Shown: positions 1 through 8,046, numbered from the stretch's first letter. The stretch: 64,000 nucleotides of DNA from Cryobacterium sp. SO2 (GCF_026151165.2 NZ_CP117849.1:806001-870000), one strand, 5' to 3'. A program made the numbers and translations. The notes: generated by a model not told the origin, from the letters alone.

Positions 1-331
1 AGGTCAGCTGGTAGCCGACCCCGGCCACGGTGCGGCCGGGGTACCCGCTCCACAGCACGGACAGCGCACACCAGATCAGGAAGACCAATATCGACACCGG
101 CAGCAGTCCGTGCCATTCGATGCTGCGCCGCCTGGCCACCAGAGACGCCGTCGCGAGTGCGACCAGACAGGCCAGCGCGCCCAGCAGGCCGGGCCAGCCC
201 ATCAGGCTGCGCAGCAGGTGCGTGGCGAAGGCCAGCCCGAGGATGAGGTGGGTGAGCGCGGCGCTGAACCGCGGAGAGGAGAACACCGCGGAGACCGCGG
301 TCGGAATGAGCGGCCGGGCGCGGTCGGTCAT
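1..331 (-). CDS. O-antigen ligase-like membrane protein, partial (N-terminal part only)
   Basis: The 110 visible N-terminal residues are strongly hydrophobic, with about three membrane segments (roughly residues 22-40, 42-60 and 72-90). The gene runs off the left edge, so its C-terminus is not seen. A WSGYPG stretch near residue 97 matches a WSAYPG stretch in the next gene upstream, so the two are probably tandem paralogues of the O-antigen ligase/polymerase (Wzy/WaaL-like) type. The ATG overlaps the stop of the preceding gene (ATGA), which implies translational coupling in one operon. A role in polymerising or ligating surface polysaccharide is inferred from family resemblance only. Confidence 0.6.
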   Translation of the reverse strand, partial: MTDRARPLIPTAVSAVFSSPRFSAALTHLILGLAFATHLLRSLMGWPGLLGALACLVALATASLVARRRSIEWHGLLPVSILVFLIWCALSVLWSGYPGRTVAGVGYQLT

Positions 332-1641
332 CGCTTGCCCACGCCGAGCAGTTCCTCAGCCGCGCCGGGGCGCTTGGTCTTCACGGCGAGCACGATCAGC
401 AGCACCCAGCCGGATTCGACGAGGATGCGGCTTTCCGCCAGGCTCTGAGCGAGCAGCGCGACGAGCAGGAGCAGGGGCAGCAGCGCCGTGACCGAGAACC
501 GCGCGGTGTCGTCGACGCCCAGGCGGGGCCGGTCGACGGCGAGGAACCAGGACCGCCACAGGGTCGACAGGGCGAGGGCGCCGAAAACGATCAGCCCGAG
601 GATGCCCAGTTGGAGCCAGACATCCAGCCAGGCATTGTGGGCCTGCAGGTATTGCACACCCTTGCGCACGGCGAGGCCGTTGAACGGTTCGACCCACGGC
701 GCCCAGTAGCTGACCCAGCCCCAGCCCCAGACCGGGCGTTGGCCGGCCAGGTCGATGACACTGTTCCAGATGTCGAAACGGCCGGTGAGGTCTTCGCTCT
801 TGCCGAGCAGGCCGAGGAGGGTCGACGAGAAGGCGACGACCCCGATCACGAGCGCGGCGAGCGCGGCGGCGAAGGTCAGGTACAACGGCCGCCGGCCGAG
901 CGGCGGCAGCCGGCGGGCCCAGAGCGCGAAGAGCAGGGCGATCACGACGGCGACGAGCGCGACGGACACGGTGGCCGACCGGGTCAGCCAGAGCAGCACG
1001 AGCGCCACGGCAACCCAGAAGATTCCGCGGCCGCGGGCCACGGTGCCGGCCGCGAGCTGCACGGCGAACACGATCAGCGCGAGCAGCGCGATGAAGCCCA
1101 GCAGGTTGCGGCTCGCCACGATGCCCTCGATCGGGCCGCCATCAAGCAGCAGCCCGCGCGACCAGTAGAACGCGGCGGGGATCTTGCCGGTGTACTCGAC
1201 CCAGAACGGGAGCACGGCGTGGCCGACGAACACCGCCACGATGAACTCGAAGACCAGCGACAGGCCGAGGATCAGCCGCAGGGCCACGCCGAGGGTGCGC
1301 AGCAGTTCGGTCCAGCTGAGGCAGAGGGCCACGAACAGTGCCGTGATGGTGGTGATCCACTGCAGGGTGATGCCGAGCGCGCTGACGCCGGGGTAGGCCG
1401 ACCAGGCCAGTGAGACCGTGGCGAGCAGCATGAACGCGGCGAGTGATTTCGGGAAGGTGCGCCAGGCCAGGCCGGGCTTGGTGGAGAGGAGGAACCAGAG
1501 GCTGCCGACGACGATGACCACGGCGATGGCGCCGAAGCCCCACCAGCCGAGCAGGTTCCGCCAGAACTGTCCGGCCAGCACGCTGAAGAACACCAGGGTC
1601 GCGAAAAGGCGAACAGTGAGACGGCTCTGCACGACGGGCAT
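328..1641 (-). CDS. O-antigen ligase family membrane protein
   Basis: The product is 437 residues with about ten predicted membrane segments. It carries ASRNLLG and AHNAWLDVWLQLG motifs typical of the Wzy_C/O-antigen ligase domain; the His in the second motif is a commonly conserved position. Members join or polymerise lipid-linked glycans at the outer face of the cytoplasmic membrane. I chose the ATG at 1641 because longer in-frame extensions read antisense through the rhodanese gene. A -10-like TACCCT lies 6 nt upstream of the start and no ribosome binding site is visible, so the mRNA may be leaderless. It overlaps the next gene by 4 bp. The substrate is unknown. Confidence 0.8.
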   Translation of the reverse strand: MPVVQSRLTVRLFATLVFFSVLAGQFWRNLLGWWGFGAIAVVIVVGSLWFLLSTKPGLAWRTFPKSLAAFMLLATVSLAWSAYPGVSALGITLQWITTITALFVALCLSWTELLRTLGVALRLILGLSLVFEFIVAVFVGHAVLPFWVEYTGKIPAAFYWSRGLLLDGGPIEGIVASRNLLGFIALLALIVFAVQLAAGTVARGRGIFWVAVALVLLWLTRSATVSVALVAVVIALLFALWARRLPPLGRRPLYLTFAAALAALVIGVVAFSSTLLGLLGKSEDLTGRFDIWNSVIDLAGQRPVWGWGWVSYWAPWVEPFNGLAVRKGVQYLQAHNAWLDVWLQLGILGLIVFGALALSTLWRSWFLAVDRPRLGVDDTARFSVTALLPLLLLVALLAQSLAESRILVESGWVLLIVLAVKTKRPGAAEELLGVGKR

Positions 1642-1690
1642 GTGTCTAGGGTACTGGGGGGACCTCTCCTCGGCCTGCGGAGTTCTTCTG

Positions 1691-1706
1691 ATACCCTGTG
1701 GGGTAT
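1691..1706. promoter_or_regulatory. Probable CsoR/CstR-family operator
   Basis: ATACCCTGTGGGGTAT is a perfect 6-4-6 inverted repeat (ATACCC / GGGTAT). It lies about 70 bp upstream of the rhodanese start. G/C-tract palindromes flanked by AT are the usual operator form of CsoR/CstR repressors, and such a repressor is encoded in the same operon, so autoregulation is likely. The site also lies about 40 bp behind the start of the divergent ligase gene. Confidence 0.65.
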
Positions 1707-1776
1707 AAACCGATGGGAAGCCGGGTGCCCAGTTTCGGCTGCACAGGTGCCCCTCCCCGCCCCGAAGGGATACCCC

Positions 1777-2088
1777 ATGACCGATATCTCCGTGACCGAA
1801 CTCTCGGCGCTGCCCCACCCCGTCGTGATCGACGTGCGCGAACCGCACGAGTGGGGTGCCGGCCACGCGGCTGCCGCCATCCACATCCCCCTCGGCGACC
1901 TCGGTGAGCGCGTCGGCGAGGTGCCCCGCGACGCCACCGTCTACGTCATCTGCGCCGCCGGCGGCCGCAGCCTGCAGGGCGCGGCCTTCCTCGAACGGCA
2001 TGGCCTCGAGGCCGTCAACGTGACCGGTGGAATGAACGCCTGGCAGCAGGCCGGTCTGCCCGTGGTGCAGGACGGGGCGCCGTCATGA
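1777..2088 (+). CDS. Rhodanese-like sulfurtransferase (single domain)
   Basis: The product is a 103-residue single rhodanese domain. The substrate loop CAAGGRS places the catalytic Cys at residue 59, and an IDVREPHEW motif lies near residue 18. Such proteins carry sulfane sulfur as a Cys-persulfide in the cytoplasm. The ATG at 1777 is preceded by a GAAGGGA ribosome binding site at about 1763-1769; the longer in-frame reading from further upstream is not supported. The stop overlaps the start of the CstR-like repressor (ATGA), so the two are co-translated. With the palindrome upstream, this looks like a small persulfide or sulfide-stress operon. Confidence 0.88.
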   Translation: MTDISVTELSALPHPVVIDVREPHEWGAGHAAAAIHIPLGDLGERVGEVPRDATVYVICAAGGRSLQGAAFLERHGLEAVNVTGGMNAWQQAGLPVVQDGAPS

Positions 2089-2375
2089 CCGCGGTGTCCG
2101 AGGTCATGACCGATGAGCAGCGCGCCGTGAACCAGAAGAAGGTGCTCAACCGGCTGCGCCGTGCGCAGGGGCAGTTGAGCGCCGTCATCACCGCCGTCGA
2201 GGCCGGTGGCAGCTGCAAGGATGTCGTCACGCAGCTGGCGGCCGTGTCGAGCGCGCTCGACCGTGCCGGTTTCACCATCGTCTCCTCCGCCATGCGCGAC
2301 TGCATCGCCGATCCGGAGAACAAGGAATCCCTCACGGTCGACGAGCTGGAAAAGCTCTTCCTGGCCCTCGCCTAG
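2085..2375 (+). CDS. cstR: CsoR-family repressor, persulfide-sensor (CstR) type
   Basis: The product is a 96-residue helical repressor of the DUF156/CsoR-RcnR family. In copper-sensing CsoR the ligand set is Cys-His-Cys with spacings 25 and 4. Here the equivalent positions are C44, A69 and C73, so the His is missing and only two Cys, 29 residues apart, remain. That pair and spacing match the dithiol sensor CstR (Cys31/Cys60 in Staphylococcus aureus), which forms di- or trisulfide bridges with sulfane sulfur. Co-transcription with a rhodanese supports sulfur rather than copper sensing. Its likely operator is the palindrome at 1691-1706. Confidence 0.82.
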   Translation: MTAVSEVMTDEQRAVNQKKVLNRLRRAQGQLSAVITAVEAGGSCKDVVTQLAAVSSALDRAGFTIVSSAMRDCIADPENKESLTVDELEKLFLALA

Positions 2376-2391
2376 GGCCCGGGAACCCCGC

Positions 2392-2461
2392 GCAACTGTT
2401 CCCGAATCGGACAAATGCGTCCGGCGCACCGGGACCAATTGTCCGGAGCGGGAACAGTTGC
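2392..2461. repeat. Dispersed palindrome, copy 1
   Basis: Outer arms of 13 bp, GCAACTGTTCCCG at 2392-2404 and its exact complement at 2449-2461, enclose inner arms CGGACAA / TTGTCCG. It lies between the convergent cstR-like and SRPBCC genes. A close relative with even better pairing is at 48724-48789, also between convergent genes. It may act as a bidirectional terminator, but its sequence conservation suggests a dispersed repeat family. Confidence 0.8.
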
Positions 2462-2469
2462 CTCGGGCG

Positions 2470-2913
2470 TCAGTCTCCGCCGGCGCCGCCCTCGGCGAGG
2501 TAGGCCAGTCGCCGCAGCGTCTCGGCGTTCCTGGCGCGGATCGCCACGTCGCGCAGGGGCCTGGGCACGAACCGGCCGGGGCCCGCCGTGGCGTCCTCGG
2601 CCAGGCGCACCACGCATCCGTCGCCGCGTGGTTTCACGTCGATCGTCACCTGCGCCTCGCCGATCGGCCAGCCGCGCGCCCGCAGCAACGCGTGCCGGGG
2701 AGGATCCCACTCCAGGACCAGGGTGGAATCGTCGATCAGGGCCGGCCACACCCCGACCGAGTGGTGGATGGCGCTGCCCGTGGCCGGCCAGGCCGGGTCG
2801 ACCTCCCGGATCCTGGACGCGCCGACCACCCAGCCGGGGTACAGCCAGCCGTCGGCGAGAACCGCGAAGACTTTCTCGGGAGAGCAATCGAGGGAACGGT
2901 AGTTCACGGCCAC
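2470..2913 (-). CDS. SRPBCC family protein
   Basis: The product is about 147 residues with the pattern of a START/Bet v 1-like (SRPBCC) ligand-binding fold: an N-terminal FAVLADGWLYPGWVVGAS segment of the polyketide_cyc2 type, then alternating strands and a long C-terminal helix. These proteins bind hydrophobic ligands in a deep cavity; the ligand here is unknown. The GTG at 2913 is preceded by AAAGGTGA. A second GTG at 2907 would form a GTGA overlap with the upstream gene. The reading overlaps the oxidoreductase stop by about 10 bp, so the two genes are co-transcribed and may act on the same lipophilic substrate. Confidence 0.8.
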   Translation of the reverse strand: MAVNYRSLDCSPEKVFAVLADGWLYPGWVVGASRIREVDPAWPATGSAIHHSVGVWPALIDDSTLVLEWDPPRHALLRARGWPIGEAQVTIDVKPRGDGCVVRLAEDATAGPGRFVPRPLRDVAIRARNAETLRRLAYLAEGGAGGD

Positions 2914-4403
2914 GGTGTCACCTTTCGCTGGGCGGATGAGGGGGAGAGGTCGGGGGCGCTGGACACGCCTAGATCGTGCCGGAGCGCGCTCAGGGCCGCG
3001 TGCCACCCGGCCAGGCCGTGCACGCCCGGTCCCGGCGGGGTCGACGACGAGCACAGGTAGACGCCGGCCAGCGGGGTGCGCCAGGGGTCGCTCGAGAGCA
3101 CAGGTCGAGCCAGCAGCTGGCGGATGCTCACCTCGCCCGCCGAGATGTCCCCTCCGACGTAATTGGGGTTGTGAGCCTCAACAACCTGGGCGGTGCGACC
3201 GGCATGGGCGAGGATCGTGTCGCGGAACCCCGGCGCGTACCGCTCGATCTGGCCGATGATCGCCTCGGTCTGGTCGACCGTGGAGCCGCGCGGCACATGG
3301 GTGTACGCCCACAGGGTGTGCCGGCCGTCCGGGGCACGGCTGGGGTCCCAGCGGCTGGGCTGCGAGACGAGCACGTAAGGCTCGGCCGCATGCCCGCCGC
3401 GCGCCACGGTGTTCTCCGCCCGCCGGATCTGCGCCCTCGTGCCTCCCACGTGCACGGTGCCCGCCGCGTGCAGCCCGGCGGCCTGCCAGGGCACCGGGTC
3501 CGACAGCGCGAAGTCGACCTTCGCCACGGCGTTGCCGTAGCGGAAGGCCGCCAAACGCCGGGCGTATCCGGCGGGCAGCTCGCCCTCGGCCAGGCGCACC
3601 AGCGCCCGCGGGGTCACATCGAGCAGCACCACGCGCGCCGAAGGCAGGTCGCGCAGCCGCCGTACCTCGGTGGACGTGACGATCTCCCCGCCGTGCCGGA
3701 GCAGGTCGTCGACCATGGCGGTCACGATGGCGCCACTGCCGCCGACCGGGATCGGCCAGCCGCCGGCGTGCGCGTAAGTGGCCAGGGTGAGGCCGGCGCC
3801 GGCCGTGGCGAGGCTCGGCAGGGCCCTGATCGTGTGGGCGCTGACCCCGGTGAGCAGGGCAGGGGCGGCGTCGTCGGTGAAGCGCCGGTCCCAGAGCGGC
3901 CCACCCTGCTCGAGGGCGCGCAGGCCGAATCGCGCCGCCGTGACCGGGTGCCTGGGTACCCGCAGCAGCTGGTTGCCGGTGAACTCGGCGACCTGCTCGG
4001 CGTGCTCCACCAACGGCGCGAACAGGCGGTGCCAGGCCGGCCCGTCCCTGCCCAGCTCGTCGACAGTGCGGGCCAGGCTCCGGTAGGCCAGGCCGGCGGT
4101 GTCGCCGGGCAGCGGGTGCCCGTACGAGACCTCCGGCACCACCAGATCGATCCGGTCGTCCAGGCCGAAGCGGCGAAAGAACTCGGAGGCCAGCGCCAGC
4201 GGGTGCACGGCGGAGCAGACGTCGTGGTGGAAGCCGGGCAGGGTGAGCTCCGCGGTGGCCGCGCCGCCGCCCACCTGGGCGGCCCGCTCGTAGACGCGCA
4301 CGGACAGCCCGGCCCTGGCGAGCGTCACGGCGGCGGCCAGGCCGTTCGGCCCGGAGCCGACCACGATGGCGTCCACCTCCGGCGCCCCTCGCCGCACGCT
4401 CAC
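2904..4403 (-). CDS. FAD-dependent oxidoreductase, phytoene-desaturase-like
   Basis: The product has 499 residues. The N-terminus holds a Rossmann dinucleotide motif, VVGSGPNGLAAAVTLARAG near residue 15, followed by an acidic residue ending the second strand and a GGGAAT stretch. A C-terminal PGVHGLAGWHAA segment matches the FAD-binding end of the CrtI/NAD(P)-binding amine-oxidase-like group. Many actinobacterial relatives are annotated only as NAD(P)/FAD-dependent oxidoreductases. There is no carotenoid synthase nearby, so a carotenoid role is not supported. It is the first gene of a two-gene unit with the SRPBCC protein. Confidence 0.85.
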   Translation of the reverse strand: MSVRRGAPEVDAIVVGSGPNGLAAAVTLARAGLSVRVYERAAQVGGGAATAELTLPGFHHDVCSAVHPLALASEFFRRFGLDDRIDLVVPEVSYGHPLPGDTAGLAYRSLARTVDELGRDGPAWHRLFAPLVEHAEQVAEFTGNQLLRVPRHPVTAARFGLRALEQGGPLWDRRFTDDAAPALLTGVSAHTIRALPSLATAGAGLTLATYAHAGGWPIPVGGSGAIVTAMVDDLLRHGGEIVTSTEVRRLRDLPSARVVLLDVTPRALVRLAEGELPAGYARRLAAFRYGNAVAKVDFALSDPVPWQAAGLHAAGTVHVGGTRAQIRRAENTVARGGHAAEPYVLVSQPSRWDPSRAPDGRHTLWAYTHVPRGSTVDQTEAIIGQIERYAPGFRDTILAHAGRTAQVVEAHNPNYVGGDISAGEVSIRQLLARPVLSSDPWRTPLAGVYLCSSSTPPGPGVHGLAGWHAALSALRHDLGVSSAPDLSPSSAQRKVTPWP

Positions 4404-4481
4404 GCGGTCACACCGTTCCGGTCGTCGCGCGCTGATGCCATGCGCCCATTGTCACCCCGCGGCGGCGATTGCGGCAGGAGA

Positions 4482-5660
4482 TCACACGAATGCGGCCAGG
4501 CCAGTGATGCTGCGGCCCACGATGAGGGTGTTCATCTCCTGGGTGCCCTCATACGAGTAGATGGCCTCAGCGTCGGAGAAGAAGCGGGCGATGTCGTAGT
4601 CCAGCACGATCCCGTTGCCGCCGAACAGTTCGCGGCACCAGGCCACCGTCTCGCGCATCCGTGACGTCGTGTACGACTTCGCCAGGGCCGAGTGCTCGTC
4701 GCGCTGGGTGCCGTCGTCGAGCATCTGCGAGACGCGCACAACCATGCCCAGGCTGGCGGTGACGTTGCCCAGGCTCTTCACGAGCAGGTCCTGCACCAGC
4801 TGGTGCCCGCCGATCGGCTTGCCGAACTGCACCCGCTCTGCGGCATAGGCGACCGCGGCCTCGTACGCGCCCATCGCCAGGCCGACAGCCGCCCAGGAGA
4901 CCTCGGCGCGGGTGAAGCGCAGCACCCGTGCGGTGTCGCGGAACGAGTTCGCCTCCTGCAGCCGGTTGTGCTCCGGCACGAGAACGTTCTGCAGGGTGAT
5001 GTCGGCGTTCTGCACCGAACGGAGGCTGATCTTGCCCTCGATCTTGGTGGCCGTGTAGCCGGCCGTGTCCGTCGGCACGATGAATCCCTTCACCGCGCCG
5101 TCTGCGGTGTCCTTGGCCCAGACGATGGTGATGTCCGAGAACGTGGCGTTGCCGATCCAGCGTTTCTGCCCGTTCAGCACCCAGCCGTCGCCTTCCCGGG
5201 TCGCTGTCGTGCGCAGGCCCTGCGCGGAGTCCGAGCCGCTGAGGGGTTCGGTGAGGGCGAACGCGCCGACGATGTCGCCGCGGGCCAGCCGGGGCAGCCA
5301 CTGGGCGCGCTGCTCCGCAGACCCGCAGGCGGCGATCGAGCCGGCGACAAGGCCGTTCTGCACGCCCACGAAGGTGGCGACGGATGCGTCCACCCGCGCC
5401 AGCTCCAGTGCCACGAAGCCGCGGAAGACGGCCGAGTTCGGGAACGGGCGGGTCTCCTCCCAGCCGAACGAGTACGCGCCGAGCGCGCCGAGCGGCTTGA
5501 TGATCTCGGACGGGAACTCGGCCCGTTCCCAACACCCGTTCACCACCGGCCGCACGTCGGACTCCAGGTAGCCGCGTATCCGCATCAGTGCGGCCTTCTC
5601 CTCGTCGGTGAGGAGGTTCTCGTATCCGAAGAAATCACTGCCGAGCGGCTCGAAGGTCAT
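4482..5660 (-). CDS. Acyl-CoA dehydrogenase, glutaryl-CoA dehydrogenase-like
   Basis: The 392-residue FAD enzyme has the usual acyl-CoA dehydrogenase layout: N-terminal helical domain, middle beta domain (FALTEPLSGSD, about residue 130) and C-terminal helices. The YEGT motif near residue 370 supplies the catalytic Glu at the position used by glutaryl-CoA dehydrogenase, and the following LIVGRSITGL resembles that subgroup. It would oxidise a short-chain acyl-CoA, possibly glutaryl-CoA from lysine or tryptophan degradation; the exact substrate is uncertain. The ATG at 5660 has TGGAG 4 nt upstream, while the ATG 15 bp further out has no such site. It is divergent from manA. Confidence 0.88.
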   Translation of the reverse strand: MTFEPLGSDFFGYENLLTDEEKAALMRIRGYLESDVRPVVNGCWERAEFPSEIIKPLGALGAYSFGWEETRPFPNSAVFRGFVALELARVDASVATFVGVQNGLVAGSIAACGSAEQRAQWLPRLARGDIVGAFALTEPLSGSDSAQGLRTTATREGDGWVLNGQKRWIGNATFSDITIVWAKDTADGAVKGFIVPTDTAGYTATKIEGKISLRSVQNADITLQNVLVPEHNRLQEANSFRDTARVLRFTRAEVSWAAVGLAMGAYEAAVAYAAERVQFGKPIGGHQLVQDLLVKSLGNVTASLGMVVRVSQMLDDGTQRDEHSALAKSYTTSRMRETVAWCRELFGGNGIVLDYDIARFFSDAEAIYSYEGTQEMNTLIVGRSITGLAAFV

Positions 5661-5759
5661 CGTGCTCCATTGCAACGTAGATGTACGGCCGTGCGAGTGC
5701 CGCGACCGGGACTTTCAGCCTAGGTCGGCGAAGCCGCGGGTGAGAAAGCGGTTGGTAGT

Positions 5760-5773
5760 TTGGTCTAAACCAA
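5760..5773. promoter_or_regulatory. GntR/HutC-type operator candidate
   Basis: TTGGTCTAAACCAA is an inverted repeat with TTGGT/ACCAA arms. Its core TGGTCTAAACCA differs by one base from TGGTCTAGACCA, the known core of DasR/NagR-type GntR operators. It lies 18 bp before the manA start, between divergent manA and the acyl-CoA dehydrogenase. No GntR gene is in the window. Regulation of manA by an amino-sugar regulator is inference. Confidence 0.5.
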
Positions 5774-5791
5774 TCGACTCAGGAGCCAAGC

Positions 5792-7087
5792 ATGTTTGTG
5801 GGCATCAGCAACACCCCGCGTGACTACGCGTGGGGTTCACGCACCGCGATCGCCGATCTCCTCGCCCACCCGGCGTCCGGCGGCCCTGAGGCCGAGTTGT
5901 GGCTGGGCGCGCACCCCGGCAGCCCGTCCGTGATCACCGACCCGGCGCTCGCCGGGGGAGCGGCCAACCTCGCCGCCTGGATTCACGCCGATCCGGCGTC
6001 GGCGCTCGGCGCCGCGCACGCCGGGGCGGAGCGTCTGCCGTTCCTGATGAAGATCCTCGCCGCGCACAGCCCGCTCTCCCTGCAGGCGCACCCGTCGCCG
6101 GAGCGCGCCGCGGCCGGCTTCGCGCTGGAGAATGCCGCCGGCATCCCCGTCGACGCCGCCGACCGCAACTACCGCGACCCGTTCCACAAGCCGGAGATCA
6201 TCTTCGCGCTCAGCGACACCTTCCAGGCCCTGTGCGGTTTCCGGGACCCGCGCCAGATCCGCTCCATCCTCGCTGAACTGCGCGCACTCGACGCCACCAT
6301 GGACGACCCGCAGCCCGCGGCGCTGCTCGGGCTGGAGAACCGGCTGGTCGGGGACGACGCTCTGCACGACGTCGTCGATTGGCTACTGCGCGACGGCCGC
6401 GGCGGCGACTCCGGCGAGGTGTCCTGGCTGGTCGAGCGGGTCGTGGCGCTCGCCGAGCGGGCCGCGTTCCTCATCGACGGCGGCGCCCAGGTGAGTTTCG
6501 CCGCCGAACTCGCCACGGTGCTCTCCTTGTCCCGCGCGTACCCCGGCGATCCCGGCATCGTCATCTCCCTGCTGACCAACCTGGTGACGCTCCAGCGCGG
6601 CGAGGTGCTCTTCCTGCCGGCCGGAAACATCCACGCCTACCTGTCCGGGCTGGGCGTCGAGGTCATGGCTTCCTCGGACAACGTTCTGCGCGGCGGGCTC
6701 AGCCCCAAGCACATCGACGTCGACGAGCTTCTCGAGGTGCTCGACTTCGCGCCCCTGCCGGTGCCATACCTGGCGCCGGAGCTGCAGGCAGACGGCGTCG
6801 CCGTGTACCGGCCCGACGTGCCCGACTTCGAGCTGGCCCACATCGAGGTGTCGGCGGATGCCGCAGCCGGCGCGGCCGGACCGGCCGGCGTCCCCATGCG
6901 CCAGGTGACCCTCACCGGCCCCGGCATCGCGATCTGCACGGCCGGCCGTTTCCTCATCGCCGGCGCGGGATCATCGATCTCCCTGGCCAGGGGTGAGTCG
7001 GTCTACATCACGCCGGACGAGGCGACGCTCACCTTCGCGGGTTCCGGCGAGGTCTTCCTGGCCACCACCCCGGCTGCGTCCGCGTAG
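5792..7087 (+). CDS. manA: Mannose-6-phosphate isomerase, class I
   Basis: The 431-residue cupin enzyme interconverts fructose-6-phosphate and mannose-6-phosphate, feeding GDP-mannose for mannosylated lipids and glycans. Zinc-site and family motifs are visible: LSLQAHPS near residue 95, DPFHKPEIIFAL near residue 130, and LPAGNIHAYLSGLG followed by SSDNVLRGGLSPKH near residues 275-310. An AGGAG ribosome binding site lies at 5781-5785. A GntR-like palindrome sits just upstream. Its last 85 bp overlap the 3' end of the convergent regulator gene. In mycobacteria manA belongs to the same neighbourhood as whiB2, DUF3499 and the metallopeptidase, which are also in this window. Confidence 0.95.
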   Translation: MFVGISNTPRDYAWGSRTAIADLLAHPASGGPEAELWLGAHPGSPSVITDPALAGGAANLAAWIHADPASALGAAHAGAERLPFLMKILAAHSPLSLQAHPSPERAAAGFALENAAGIPVDAADRNYRDPFHKPEIIFALSDTFQALCGFRDPRQIRSILAELRALDATMDDPQPAALLGLENRLVGDDALHDVVDWLLRDGRGGDSGEVSWLVERVVALAERAAFLIDGGAQVSFAAELATVLSLSRAYPGDPGIVISLLTNLVTLQRGEVLFLPAGNIHAYLSGLGVEVMASSDNVLRGGLSPKHIDVDELLEVLDFAPLPVPYLAPELQADGVAVYRPDVPDFELAHIEVSADAAAGAAGPAGVPMRQVTLTGPGIAICTAGRFLIAGAGSSISLARGESVYITPDEATLTFAGSGEVFLATTPAASA

Positions 7088-8046
7088 TCCGGCGTCATCC
7101 GGCGCCGGCCGAAGGTGCGCCGGTATGCCGTCGGCGTGGTCTGCAGGCCGCGCACGAAGTGGTGCCGCATCACCGCGGCAGCGCCGAACCCGGTCTGGGC
7201 CGCGATGAAGTCGAGGGTCTCGTCGGTCTCCTCGAGCAGCTGCTGGGCCAGCATCAGGCGCTGCCGGTTCAGCCACGCCGTGGGCGTGGTTCCGAGCTCG
7301 GCCCTGAACCGGCGGGCGAAGGTGCGCGGGGACATCAGCGCGCGTCGGGCGAGCTGGTCGACGGTGAGTTCCTGGTCGAGGCTGCGCAGCATCCAGTCGG
7401 TGATCTCGGCGAACGAGTCGCTGCGCTGTTCGGGCATCGGCGCCTGGATGAACTGCGATTGGCCCCCGTCCCGCTGCGGCGGCACCACCATGCGCCTGGC
7501 GATCACATTCGCCGCGGCGGCGCCGAGTTCCCGGCGCACCACGTGCAGGGCGGCGTCGATGCCGGCCGCGGTCCCCGCCCCGGTGACCACATGGGTGTCG
7601 TCGACGAAGAGCACATCGGGGTCGACGGTGGTGTTCGGGTACGCCTCGGCGAGGGCGTCGGCGTACATCCAGTGCGTGGTGCTGCGCCGGCCATCGAGGA
7701 TGCCGGCGGCGCCGAGGATGAACGCGCCGCTGCACACGCTGAGCACCCAGGCGCCGCGAGCTTCGGCGTCCCGCACGACCCGCAGCACCTCCGGGTGGAT
7801 CTCCGAGCCGGCCTCGTAGGCGGGAATGGCGATGAGGTCGGCGTCCGCCGCCGCCGCCAGGCCGTCGTGCACCACGATGTCGAAGCCCAGTTTGGTGCGC
7901 AGGGCCCCCGGAACCGCCGTCACGACGTGGAAATCGAAGACCGGCCCGCCGTGCGCCGACCTGTCGATGCCGAACACCTCACAGATCACCCCGAACTCGA
8001 ACGGGGCCATGCCGGGGATGGCGACGCAGACGATCTTCTTCAGCAT
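7003..8046 (-). CDS. AraC-family regulator with GATase1/DJ-1-like N-domain
   Basis: The product has 347 residues. Residues 1-190 form a DJ-1/PfpI-like glutamine-amidotransferase-like sensor domain with a nucleophile-elbow-like VCSGAFILGAAG, as in FtrA/GlxA-type regulators. Residues of about 220-320 hold two helix-turn-helix units of the AraC type (LARRALMSPRTFARRFRAE). The C-terminal tail beyond about residue 320 is extra and reads through the manA end. The ATG at 8046 has GGAGG 5 nt upstream. Such regulators often control catabolism of nitrogen compounds or aldehydes; the effector is unknown. The palindrome at 8094-8109 is a candidate operator. Confidence 0.88.
   Translation of the reverse strand: MLKKIVCVAIPGMAPFEFGVICEVFGIDRSAHGGPVFDFHVVTAVPGALRTKLGFDIVVHDGLAAAADADLIAIPAYEAGSEIHPEVLRVVRDAEARGAWVLSVCSGAFILGAAGILDGRRSTTHWMYADALAEAYPNTTVDPDVLFVDDTHVVTGAGTAAGIDAALHVVRRELGAAAANVIARRMVVPPQRDGGQSQFIQAPMPEQRSDSFAEITDWMLRSLDQELTVDQLARRALMSPRTFARRFRAELGTTPTAWLNRQRLMLAQQLLEETDETLDFIAAQTGFGAAAVMRHHFVRGLQTTPTAYRRTFGRRRMTPDYADAAGVVARKTSPEPAKVSVASSGVM

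Noticed and set aside
2976..4664. Long plus-strand reading frame of 562 codons opposite the FAD oxidoreductase
   Set aside because: It is antisense to a clear FAD enzyme and part of the acyl-CoA dehydrogenase; its composition (Arg/Gly/Pro/His-rich) is that of a high-GC shadow frame.
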